Assembly (NCBI RefSeq): GCF_011947265.1
Contig: NZ_JAATHD010000005.1
Span: 1 to 64,000, forward strand
Length of the DNA stretch: 64,000 bases
From: Paenibacillus sp. HB172176
GTDB lineage: Bacteria > Bacillota > Bacilli > Paenibacillales > Paenibacillaceae
Direction of reading: 5' to 3'
Positions within the stretch are counted from its first letter, which is position 1, and the number at the start of each line of letters is the position of its first letter. The notes beneath the pieces were generated by a model, which was not told the origin of the DNA, did not search any database, and worked only from the letters and a program-made list of their open reading frames with translations. Positions 27,268 to 35,318 of the stretch are shown here, in pieces. The translations under genes and the position numbers were made by a program.

Positions 27268-28937
27268 CATGACTTATGCAGTTCACGAGATTAACTGGTA
27301 ATGATGAGAATCTATGCTTGTATAAACCGGCCACCACGTCATAAGCAGAAACGGCGGCCAGTAGGTGGAAATAAAGCTTGCAAAGCGGCGTACATCTGTG
27401 TCAAAATCGATGTAGATTCGCTGAGATCCCTTTTGGTTTCTCATGTGAACCTGGCAACGAGTTTTGAAGAGTCCGCGAACCATTTCGCCGTGGGTGCAGC
27501 TCTCATCACTCGTTTTTTCTTTGTTTACTTTCCATAAGGCATAAGCGAGAAGCGTTTCTGTGGCGAATAGTAGCTCCATGTGAGCGTGTTGGTGTGCCTC
27601 TGATGTCGAATGGCACTTTCCAAAGGCAAGATCTTGCTTAGCCATACGAAAGAAAACCTCGATGCGCCAACGTTTTCCATAGACTTCAAGCGCTCTCTCA
27701 GGGACATCATGACGATTGCTTATGATGAGATAGGCTCCTCTATAAACAGCTGGGCTCTCTTCCTTTTCTTCGAGAAGAGCATCGCCATCTTCATCTTCCT
27801 TCAATCGAATAGCTGCAACGGCAGCAATAGGCATAAACTTGGTTTTCGTTGTCGCTTGCCCTTTTCTACCTACTGCAGGATAAGGGAATTTCATATAGAT
27901 ATCGGGAATAGATGCTGCTGAAAGTCCGGATTTTCCTGTGGCTATCAGTGTCGCATACGCCTCCTTAATCAATTGACTCGCAGAAATAGGGACGTATCGA
28001 TCTTTTCGCCCGGCATGCGAGATCTTTCGGTATAAAGCTGTATTGCGTTTGGCTTTCGTCACCCAATCAAAGCCGTTTGCCTCCAGAAACATCATGAATT
28101 CCTTCTTCAAATACCAGCGATCCATGGCTACCCAAAGACGGCAAGTGACCGATTCACGAAGCATGAGAAGGAGCTGCTGAGCTAATGCATATTTAGTCAA
28201 ACCGGAATCATCATCGGTTTCGCCAGTAGCTGTACAGCAGCGGGTACTCCAATCCATTTTGTAGGACAGCCTGAATGACGACGGCGTTCATGCACCAGCT
28301 ATACACTTTGGAAGAGGAATCGAACAGCCAGCATAGGAAAGGAAGCCTCTTCGCATAAGGATGGGCAACATGCGTGTCATCCAAATTGACGGTATCTCCT
28401 TCTTGTAGTTTCATGTCGTCATCGGCTTGCAGTCTTTCGACACGTTTAAGCCCAAAAGTACGCCAAGCGTAAGGGGTGGTTAAGAATCGACTCATTGTGT
28501 ATTGTGCTAACTTGTAAAGCTTAAACATCATCGAGAGTAGTTTATCTTTCGCTGCTAGCGTAGACATTTGGTTCACAGAAGGGCAGTTCGAAACCAGTCC
28601 AATCACATACATAAAGCAGAGCATCCAGAAAGGTACGCCGCGCCGTTTCACAATACCGGATTGTGTTAATAGTAAAGAAAAATCGAAACGATCCCAAAGC
28701 GTGCGAAGTACCGGAGCTCCGGCACATTCTCCTTGATTAAGATTACGGTAACGTGGCTGTTCGAGTGTTTCACTCACAAAAAATCACCTGAAATTCTCTA
28801 AGATATACCGGTTAGAATGGTATTCTTCGTGATTATTGTGGTGATTTCAGAAAGTCAAGAGGTTTCTCGGATATTCGATAACATCTTTATGACTCTTGCC
28901 CGATTACCTGGTTTTGGGTTGAAGTGCATAAGTCATG
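27268..28937. mobile_element. IS4-family insertion sequence, 1670 bp, with target duplication
   Basis: The ends are inverted repeats of 18 bp with one mismatch: CATGACTTATGCAGTTCA at 27268-27285 and the complement of CATGACTTATGCACTTCA at 28920-28937. They are flanked directly by AATAACA at 27261-27267 and again at 28938-28944, a perfect 7-bp target duplication, so the borders are precise. The only gene is a transposase on the minus strand that is now frameshifted. The clean duplication indicates that insertion happened in place and that the flanks have not rearranged since. Confidence 0.93.
27283..28777 (-). pseudogene. IS4-family DDE transposase, interrupted by a frameshift
   Basis: The N-terminal part (28777 down to 28211) contains VNLDDTHVAHP with the first catalytic Asp region. 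The C-terminal part (from about 28245 down to 27283) contains AMDRWYLKKEF and the IS4 YREK signature, YGKRWRIEVFFRMAK, with the exact Y-2-R-3-E-6-K spacing. The two parts are in different frames and must join near 28225-28245, where one extra base (or two missing bases) breaks the frame; the first part stops at TGA shortly after. A programmed frameshift is possible but no slippery run is visible there, so this is most likely an inactivated transposase. The stop codon lies within the left terminal repeat. Confidence 0.88.
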
Positions 28938-28944
28938 AATAACA

Positions 28945-29223
28945 ATATAGTCGAGTTAAATGTTTTTCCAATATCTAGTGAGCCAAGAGCTTATTAATGA
29001 GCAAAATAACCTTATGTAGAGGATTAAGAGTCTTTAAGTAGGCAAGACTATCAATGTGATATCTAATGATGACGAAATATCACGGATATCCAATGACTTG
29101 AAACCAAAAGTATAATTCAATGTTTGATACAAACTCATTGAGATGTCATAGATTTTGAAGAGGTTTTTTTCAACAGGCTCAAAAATTCAGACGTAATTCC
29201 ATTGAGAAATAATTAATATGAAT
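28945..29223 (+). other. Decayed island sequence right of the IS element
   Basis: No gene is seen. If the IS and one copy of the 7-bp duplication are removed, an open frame runs across the junction from about 27217 to about 29000 and encodes roughly 33 residues ending VELNVFPISSEPRAY. This suggests that the IS landed in an already decaying gene. Further short fragments with multiple stops follow up to the operator-like repeats. Confidence 0.4.
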
Positions 29224-29253
29224 TTTTGTCCCTTATACGTATAATTTTGTCCC
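29224..29253 (+). promoter_or_regulatory. Operator-like direct repeats upstream of the ATPase/protease operon
   Basis: TTTTGTCCC occurs at 29224-29232 and 29245-29253, a 21-bp period (two helical turns). TATAAT at 29240-29245 lies between and abuts the second copy, so a bound protein would cover a likely -10 element. The ATPase encoded downstream ends in a helix-turn-helix and is a candidate binder. No good -35 hexamer is present. Confidence 0.45.
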
Positions 29254-29297
29254 GTATTATGTTATTGTGATTTGTAAGGAAGGAAGAGGTGTTTCTT

Positions 29298-30365
29298 ATG
29301 AAAAAACAAAATGTATTAAATCTAATCAAGTATCATGTGGAGCGAAACGAGAATGCTTTTAGAAATGAATCCATAAACATAGCAAGGTACTTCGACAGCA
29401 TTGGTGATAATCAGTTGGCAGAATATATTATGGGCTTAATGGCAGAAGTCAATTTATACACGCCACAAGCAAATGATTTTGTAAGTGAATTTTTAAAGCA
29501 ATTAGACATTCGAGAAGTGGGGTCGTTAAGTTTACCCATAGAGATAGCGGATGATATAAAAGGTATTATTAATGCGGTTAATCACAATATAGGAATAAAT
29601 AAATTTTTGTTTGAAGGATTTCCAGGTAGCGGAAAAACAGAGGGGGCTAAACATGTAGCCCGTTTGCTTGATCGAACATTGTATTATGTTGATTTTGACA
29701 ACTTAATTGATAGTAAATTAGGTCAAACAAATAAGAATATTATAAGCGTATTTACTGAAATAAATACAATTCCGCACCCGAACAAAGTTGTTATTTTATT
29801 TGATGAAATCGATATTATTGCATTAGATCGGGTAAATAGAAATGATGTACGTGAGATGGGGCGAGTGACATCAACGATATTGAGAGAATTCGATAGATTA
29901 ACTGATTTAAACAAAGAAATCATTATTATTGCCACGACCAATTTATATTCAAATTTCGACAAAGCTTTAATGAGACGCTTTGATGCAGTGATCAATTTTA
30001 GTCGGTATAGCAAAGAGGATTTGATGGATGTTGCTGAGCATTACTTCACATCCTTTGTTAAGAATTTTAGAAATGTTTCCAAAGACACAAGGTTATTTAG
30101 GAAAATATTGAAAACAGCGATGAACCTTCCTTATCCGGGTGAGTTAAGAAATATCATAAAAGCATCTTTAGCTTTTAGTGATGTAACTATGGAACATGAT
30201 TATTTAAGAAGGTTGTACAATCAATTAGTTGGTCATCTAGAACAAACTGATATTGCAGAACTTCATACTCAGGGTTTTACAGTGCGAGAAATAGAAAAAC
30301 TGAAGGGCGAATCTAAAAGTACTGTTTCTAGGAAATTGAATACGGGGGAGATCGAAGATGAATAA
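29298..30365 (+). CDS. ietA: AAA+ ATPase of an IetAS-type defence pair, with C-terminal helix-turn-helix
   Basis: Cytoplasmic AAA+ ATPase of 355 residues, the predicted partner of the protease encoded next. Visible motifs are Walker A GFPGSGKT at 107-114, Walker B VILFDEIDI with Asp169-Glu170, sensor 1 IIATTN, and the arginine-finger region MRRFD. The C-terminus (about 325-350, GFTVREIEKLKG, SKSTVSRKL) forms a helix-turn-helix, so it may also bind DNA. An AAA+ ATPase overlapping a subtilase gene is the layout of IetAS (Gao_Iet), shown to protect against phage and first described on a Ti plasmid. The ATG at 29298 is preferred over GTG 29289, which overlaps the AGGAAGAGG ribosome site. The gene is AT-rich, unlike guaA, which suggests transfer. 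Confidence 0.84.
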   Translation: MKKQNVLNLIKYHVERNENAFRNESINIARYFDSIGDNQLAEYIMGLMAEVNLYTPQANDFVSEFLKQLDIREVGSLSLPIEIADDIKGIINAVNHNIGINKFLFEGFPGSGKTEGAKHVARLLDRTLYYVDFDNLIDSKLGQTNKNIISVFTEINTIPHPNKVVILFDEIDIIALDRVNRNDVREMGRVTSTILREFDRLTDLNKEIIIIATTNLYSNFDKALMRRFDAVINFSRYSKEDLMDVAEHYFTSFVKNFRNVSKDTRLFRKILKTAMNLPYPGELRNIIKASLAFSDVTMEHDYLRRLYNQLVGHLEQTDIAELHTQGFTVREIEKLKGESKSTVSRKLNTGEIEDE

Positions 30366-32595
30366 TGTGCTAGCACTTAAAGGGAAGCGATTTGTGCAAG
30401 CATCAAAAGAAGGTCCTCCTGGCGGAGGGGCTAACATGAACAGTCAAAAAGTAGTGACAAGTGATCATCTACTTAGTATGCAATCTAAAATAGCCCGAAT
30501 TAGAGCATTCTGGCAACAAGAAAAAAAACCTTTTGAAGGCATTTTAATAAGTGTACACTACAATAAAATTGTTGCCAAAAGTAATCGTATTGCTGGCTTG
30601 TTTAAAGGGAAAGATTCTAACTATGCTATTGTCGGGGCAAAATTTAATGAAGAAAAGAGCAGGCATATTATCACTTATTTTCTTGATATTGAGGATTTAG
30701 ATAGAAGTATTGATTTGCTCTCGAAGGCAAGGGATATTTTAACGGCTAAATTTCAACATGGTATGGATAAAACCACTCTTGAAAACAGAAAGATAATAGA
30801 TGTTCTTCCGTATGAACAATTTTCAATCAGTAAATCGGCATTTAAGCAAGTGATTGCTGATGTTTCATATATTGATGATTTTGAAGTGGAGGCTGCAACA
30901 CCACAATTCAAACAAAGTATTATTACATTATACGATACGCATACAGATGCAAAAACATTACTTAAACTTATTGGTATCGATATATTATCGAGTAGAATAT
31001 TGGATAATCAGACCGTATTTTTAGATGAATATCAAATGAAACTCTTATGCGAAAAAGCACCCTACCTTGTATCGATGGCAACAGTAGATTTAAAAGAACT
31101 ATCTGCAGAAAATTTTATGCAAGAATATCAGCAAAGTTCTATGTATGTACCATCTCCAAGTATTGAACCGACGATTGGCGTAATTGATACGTTGTTTGAT
31201 AGACGTGTTTATTTCAATGAATGGGTTGATTACTATGATATGATTGATGATAATCTTCCCAAAAGCACAGATGATTATCGACACGGTACAGCAGTTTCTT
31301 CTATTATTGTGGATGGTCCAAGATTAAATCCGTGGTTGGATGATGGGTGTGGTCGATTTAAAGTGCGTCATTTTGGTGTGGCAATAGGTTCAAAATTCTC
31401 TTCATTTACAATTATAAAGCAAATAAAAAAAATTATTACGAATAATCAAGATATAAAAGTGTGGAATATATCTCTTGGCAGTAATCAAGAAATTAACGAT
31501 AATTTTATTTCAACAGAAGCTGCAATTTTAGATCAAATTCAGTTTGAGAATGATGTAATTTTTGTCGTTGCAGGGACAAATAAACCGAATGATGCAATTG
31601 TGAAAATAGGTTCACCTGCAGATTCTATTAATAGTATGGTCGTAAATGCTGTCACTAAAAATGGTCTATCTACAAAATACGCAAGGAAGGGACTAGCATT
31701 ATCTTTTTTTGCAAAACCAGATATTAGTTATTATGGTGGCAGTGAGGAGCAATACATGAAAGTTTGTGAACCACTAGGGGAAGCAAATGTTGCAGGAACT
31801 TCATATGCTGCACCTTGGATTGCACGGAAACTAGCCTATTTGATAGATGTTTTAGGTTTGAATAGAGAAGTGGCGAAGGCAATGATTATTGATGCAGCAA
31901 GAGACTGGAACGAAAAACCCACACCAGAGGAAGTTGCCCTTTATGGACACGGTGTTGTACCCATTAAAATCGACGATATCGTTCAAACAAAAAAAGATGA
32001 GATTAAATTTTTAGTGTCGGATGTCAGTGAAAAATGGAACACATATAATTACCATTTTCCGATCCCCTTGAAGGATGACAAATACCCTTATATTGCGAGA
32101 GCGACGATGTGCTATTTTCCTATGTGCGATAGAACTCAAGGCGTTGATTATACGAATACGGAACTCAATCTTCATTTTGGTAGAATCAATAATGATGGGA
32201 AAATAAAAGATATTACAGGGGATAAGCAAAATCAAGAGGACACATTGAATACCGAGAAGAATTATCTCTTGGAGGGGGAAGCGAGGGCTAGATTTAGGAA
32301 ATGGGACAATGTAAAATATGTAGCTGAGCGACTTAAAGTAGGGATGAGACAAAAGAAATCTTACACTAATAAAAACTGGGGAATGGAAATTAAAACGAAT
32401 AATAGATTAAACCCTGCTGATGGAATAGGTGTTCGTTTCGGTGTGGTCGTAACGTTGAAGGAGATTAACGGCATAAACAGAATTGATGAATTCATTAGAA
32501 ATTGTACGTTAAATGGTTGGTTGGTCAATAGTCTTGATGTTCAAACAAGAATTGACATGAATGAGAAAGTAAATGAAGAAATAGAGTTCGAGTGA
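30358..32595 (+). CDS. ietS: Subtilisin-like (S8) serine protease of an IetAS-type defence pair
   Basis: A 745-residue cytoplasmic protease; no signal peptide is present, which is unusual for subtilases and fits an intracellular effector. The catalytic triad is complete: Asp277 in IGVIDTLFD, His309 in RHGTAVSSI, and Ser482 in AGTSYAAP. An Asn in AGTNKP is a candidate oxyanion residue. The first 270 residues have no recognised motif and may sense or bind the ATPase, and about 190 residues follow the catalytic domain. The start overlaps the ATPase gene by 8 bp (ATGAATAA), so the two are translationally coupled. In the IetAS model the ATPase detects or remodels a phage-linked signal and the protease acts as effector; the target is unknown. 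Confidence 0.85.
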   Translation: MNNVLALKGKRFVQASKEGPPGGGANMNSQKVVTSDHLLSMQSKIARIRAFWQQEKKPFEGILISVHYNKIVAKSNRIAGLFKGKDSNYAIVGAKFNEEKSRHIITYFLDIEDLDRSIDLLSKARDILTAKFQHGMDKTTLENRKIIDVLPYEQFSISKSAFKQVIADVSYIDDFEVEAATPQFKQSIITLYDTHTDAKTLLKLIGIDILSSRILDNQTVFLDEYQMKLLCEKAPYLVSMATVDLKELSAENFMQEYQQSSMYVPSPSIEPTIGVIDTLFDRRVYFNEWVDYYDMIDDNLPKSTDDYRHGTAVSSIIVDGPRLNPWLDDGCGRFKVRHFGVAIGSKFSSFTIIKQIKKIITNNQDIKVWNISLGSNQEINDNFISTEAAILDQIQFENDVIFVVAGTNKPNDAIVKIGSPADSINSMVVNAVTKNGLSTKYARKGLALSFFAKPDISYYGGSEEQYMKVCEPLGEANVAGTSYAAPWIARKLAYLIDVLGLNREVAKAMIIDAARDWNEKPTPEEVALYGHGVVPIKIDDIVQTKKDEIKFLVSDVSEKWNTYNYHFPIPLKDDKYPYIARATMCYFPMCDRTQGVDYTNTELNLHFGRINNDGKIKDITGDKQNQEDTLNTEKNYLLEGEARARFRKWDNVKYVAERLKVGMRQKKSYTNKNWGMEIKTNNRLNPADGIGVRFGVVVTLKEINGINRIDEFIRNCTLNGWLVNSLDVQTRIDMNEKVNEEIEFE

Positions 32596-32652
32596 GGAAT
32601 TGATAGTGATAAAGACGTTGTTGTAATGGTCGACGAGTGTGCCTTTTCTGCA

Positions 32653-32835
32653 TTCTCCTACATCGTAGGCATCCGCGCTGTAACGTCCATCGACGGCATG
32701 ATGGTTGACTGGGAGCGTATCCCTTGGGACGTGCTGGAGAAAATCTCTGTTCGTATCGTAAATGAAGTGGACAACGTTAACCGTATCGTCTACGACGTAA
32801 TATCCAAGCCTCCAGCTACTATTGAGTGGGAATAA
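32653..32835 (+). pseudogene. Diverged 3'-terminal fragment of guaA at the distal island border
   Basis: It encodes [15 protein letters not shown] and onward to KPPATIEWE with a stop, colinear with the last ~60 codons of guaA (26743-26923). About 50 of 56 residues are identical, but many third-codon positions differ; the longest exact DNA match is about 22 bp, from GTAACGTCC to GGCATGA. Homology begins abruptly near 32655. It is either the displaced host end or guaA sequence carried in from another species. It is followed by a strong terminator, as an original guaA 3' end would be. Confidence 0.88.
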
Positions 32836-32866
32836 GTTAAAGAGATTGATAACCAATTAGATCAAG

Positions 32867-32908
32867 GGTTCATTCCATTCAAATTTGAATGTGAATGAGC
32901 CTTTTTTT
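32867..32908 (+). terminator. Strong rho-independent terminator at the distal island border
   Basis: A nearly perfect 17-bp inverted repeat (GGTTCATTCCATTCAAA and its complement with one mismatch and one wobble pair) runs into seven T residues. It lies 32 bp after the guaA fragment stop. It probably was the guaA terminator before the island separated it, and now ends transcripts from the protease gene. Confidence 0.9.
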
Positions 32909-33068
32909 GACTTAATGGCATTTATAAAATTTTTAATGGGATGAATGCTTGCAATTTTAACGGACTTTTTCGTGGCTGTCGATTCATTGTGGAGCGCTAT
33001 CTATACTAAACGTTACTGTTGATTCTTCGTGGATCTGTAGCGTCAAAACAAGGCGGATCGCGCTGCTC

Positions 33069-33158
33069 GGGGTTGCGCAGTAGCGTTGGCCATCAGCGTT
33101 GCAGCTCGCCATGCAGCACGGGGTCGCGCAGTAGCGCTGGTCACCCGCGTTGCAGCTC
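33069..33158 (+). repeat. Two direct 39-bp repeats, 51 bp apart
   Basis: GGGGTTGCGCAGTAGCG then TTGGCCATCAGCGTTGCAGCTC at 33069-33107 recurs with five substitutions at 33120-33158. The sequence is GC-rich and noncoding and lies between the island terminator and importer 3. The remaining stretch 32909-33417 shows no gene. Confidence 0.8.
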
Positions 33159-33231
33159 AGCTTGCGACTCCGCTGAGTCTGATTTCCATCAGAATAATGG
33201 CAAGCACAGGCAACGCAGCTTTACTGCGATC

Positions 33232-33256
33232 CAAGGATGCCGTCAGGTGTTTTTCT
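33232..33256 (+). repeat. Dispersed 25-bp element with small hairpin (also at 57498)
   Basis: The element starts CAAGGATGCCGTCAGGTGT and ends TTTTCT, and matches 57498-57522 with two substitutions. The stem ATGCC/GGTGT relies on wobble pairs here and is perfect (ACGCC/GGCGT) in the other copy. It may be a small terminator or a dispersed repeat. Confidence 0.6.
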
Positions 33257-33417
33257 CATTAGCAAAGCACTAACAGAATTCAGTGGAGGTCCTAAAAACG
33301 CCTTTCACTCGCGCTTAACGGAAACGAGTGTCATTTCAGAATGTTGTTTATTGCGTAGAGCGGCGCCTGAGGCTACAGTGGGAACAGAACGCAACACATC
33401 AAGGGGGAGGTGAGAAA

Positions 33418-34371
33418 ATGAACGCAACAACGCAACAACAATCCTCTTCGGGGGAACAACCGATGAAGAGAAAGCGCTTCTCTTATTTCAAAACACATTA
33501 TCAATATTATCTGCTTCTGCTCTTCCCGCTGGCCTACTTTATCTTGTTCAAGTACGGTCCCATGTATGGTCTCGTAATCGCTTTCAAGGACTACAACATG
33601 TTTCAGGGAATGCTTAAGAGTCCGTGGAATGATTTCGATACCTTCCGCCAGCTGTTCCGCATGTCGCTCTTCTATAAGGTCGTGCGCAATACGCTGCTGT
33701 TGAACGTGATTGACATCCTGGTCTCATTCCCGGTTCCGATTGTTCTCGCGCTTCTTCTGAACGAGCTTAAGAAGGCGTGGTTCAAGAAAGGCGCGCAAAC
33801 GATTCTGTATCTGCCGCATTTCATCTCGTGGATTATTATCGGGGGCATGGTGTATCAGTTATTCTCCACGAATACCGGTCTGGTCAACCATTTCTTCCTG
33901 CTATTTGGCATCGACCCGGTACCGTTCCTGACGAACAAATACTGGTGGCTGTTCATTTATCTGGCCGCCGGCGTCTGGCAAAGCGCAGGATGGGGCACGA
34001 TTCTCTATCTCGCAGCGCTGACGGGCATTAATAAGGAGCTTTACGAAGCGGCGGAGGTTGATGGAGCGTCGCGCTTGAAACGAATGTGGCATATTTCGTT
34101 GCCAGGCATTCGCTCGACGATCGTAATCCTGCTCATTTTGCAGATTGGACATATTATGACCATAGGCTTCGACCGTCCGTTTGTACTCGGCAACACGATG
34201 GTTATGGACTACTCGGAGGTAATCAGCACCTTCGTGTACAAGGTCGGCATTCAATCCGCGCAGTTCTCGCTTGCAACGGCCATTGGCTTCTTCCAGGCGC
34301 TGATCGGCTTGATATTGGTGTTCGCGGCCGATCGAATTGCGAAGCGAATGGGCGAGCAAGGCATTTGGTAG
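33418..34371 (+). CDS. ABC sugar permease, LplB type (importer 3)
   Basis: Six membrane helices and the coupling loop EAAEVDGASRLKRMWHISLP identify an LplB-type permease. A polar, Gln/Ser-rich N-terminal extension of about 20 residues precedes the first helix. The start at 33418 follows AAGGGGGAGGTGAG; the upstream in-frame ATG at 33328 has no ribosome site. This operon is ordered permease, permease, binding protein, regulator, enzymes, unlike importers 1, 2 and 4. Its codon use is more GC-rich than that of the neighbouring island. Confidence 0.93.
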   Translation: MNATTQQQSSSGEQPMKRKRFSYFKTHYQYYLLLLFPLAYFILFKYGPMYGLVIAFKDYNMFQGMLKSPWNDFDTFRQLFRMSLFYKVVRNTLLLNVIDILVSFPVPIVLALLLNELKKAWFKKGAQTILYLPHFISWIIIGGMVYQLFSTNTGLVNHFFLLFGIDPVPFLTNKYWWLFIYLAAGVWQSAGWGTILYLAALTGINKELYEAAEVDGASRLKRMWHISLPGIRSTIVILLILQIGHIMTIGFDRPFVLGNTMVMDYSEVISTFVYKVGIQSAQFSLATAIGFFQALIGLILVFAADRIAKRMGEQGIW

Positions 34372-34389
34372 AAGGGAGGTGGATATGGA

Positions 34390-35268
34390 ATGAATTCCAT
34401 TCGTGTATTTCGCGTGTATGACGCTGTTATTGTTGCTATTATTGCGATTGCGGCGATTCTTTGTTTAGTTCCGTTCATGCATTTGATTTCAATTTCTCTC
34501 AGCTCAAACAATGCTGTAACATCCGGGAAGGTCGGACTCTTGCCTGTCGAGCTTGATCTGGAATCGTATCGTTTCGTTTTTCAAGATGAAAGCTTGTTTC
34601 GTTCGCTGGGCTTTACGGTCGTGCTGACGGCGGTTTATACGCTGATTGCCATGGCACTGACCATTTTCGCGGCCTATCCGCTCACGAAGCGAGGTCTTAA
34701 GGGGCGAAATCTGTTCATGTTTTTGATTGTATTCACGATGTTTTTCGGCGGAGGAATGATTCCGGATTACATTCTGGTCAAGGAGCTCGGATTGCTCAAC
34801 ACCATGTGGGCGTTAGTGTTTCCGGGCATGCTGAGCGCGTTCAATCTCATTATTCTGAAGACGTTCTTCTCGTCCATTCCCGAGGGCTTGGAGGAATCGG
34901 CCCAGCTCGACGGCTGCACACCGATCGGCGTGCTGTTCCGCATCATTCTGCCGCTGTCGATGCCGGTTTTGGCGACGCTCAGCCTGTTCTATGCGGTTGG
35001 CCGCTGGAACGGCTTCATGGATTCGCTCATGTATATTACGAAATCCGAGTTATATCCGCTGCAGCTCATTCTATATCAGATGGTCATGAATTCGCAGCTG
35101 ACAGAGCTGACGATGATGGAGGGCGGCAATGTTCTGGATGCTTTGCCCGAACCCGAATCGCTCAAGGCGGCTACGATCATGTTCGCGACGCTGCCAATCA
35201 TCATCGTGTACCCTTGGCTGCAAAAATATTTTGTATCCGGTATCATGATTGGCGCCGTAAAGGGTTGA
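34390..35268 (+). CDS. ABC sugar permease, LplC/YtcP type (importer 3)
   Basis: The second permease of importer 3, 18 bp after the first. It has six helices and a coupling loop with EESAQLDGCTPIGVLFRIILP, and ends in WLQKYFVSGIMIGAVKG. GGGAGG lies 11 bp before the ATG at 34390; an ATG five bases earlier is followed by a stop two codons on. The ATPase is again not encoded nearby. Confidence 0.93.
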   Translation: MNSIRVFRVYDAVIVAIIAIAAILCLVPFMHLISISLSSNNAVTSGKVGLLPVELDLESYRFVFQDESLFRSLGFTVVLTAVYTLIAMALTIFAAYPLTKRGLKGRNLFMFLIVFTMFFGGGMIPDYILVKELGLLNTMWALVFPGMLSAFNLIILKTFFSSIPEGLEESAQLDGCTPIGVLFRIILPLSMPVLATLSLFYAVGRWNGFMDSLMYITKSELYPLQLILYQMVMNSQLTELTMMEGGNVLDALPEPESLKAATIMFATLPIIIVYPWLQKYFVSGIMIGAVKG

Positions 35269-35318
35269 TAATGGTTTCACCGCTATGCGTTAATTATATA
35301 ATAAAGGGAGAGTTGAAC

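Noticed and set aside
28211..28257. Programmed frameshift for transposase expression
   Set aside because: No slippery run is visible at the overlap, and a single extra base explains the break, so decay is simpler; not fully excluded.
29298..32595. Toxin-antitoxin or plasmid maintenance module
   Set aside because: IetAS was first linked to plasmid stability, so this remains conceivable, but the chromosomal guaA location and the known anti-phage role of such pairs make defence the better reading.
32626..32835. 69-residue gene at the distal island end
   Set aside because: It is the out-of-context 3' end of guaA, starting abruptly inside the homology; it has no ribosome site and cannot be a complete protein.
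26924..32908. Prophage or integrative conjugative element
   Set aside because: There are no phage structural, replication, conjugation or integrase genes; only an IS, two defence-type genes and decayed sequence.
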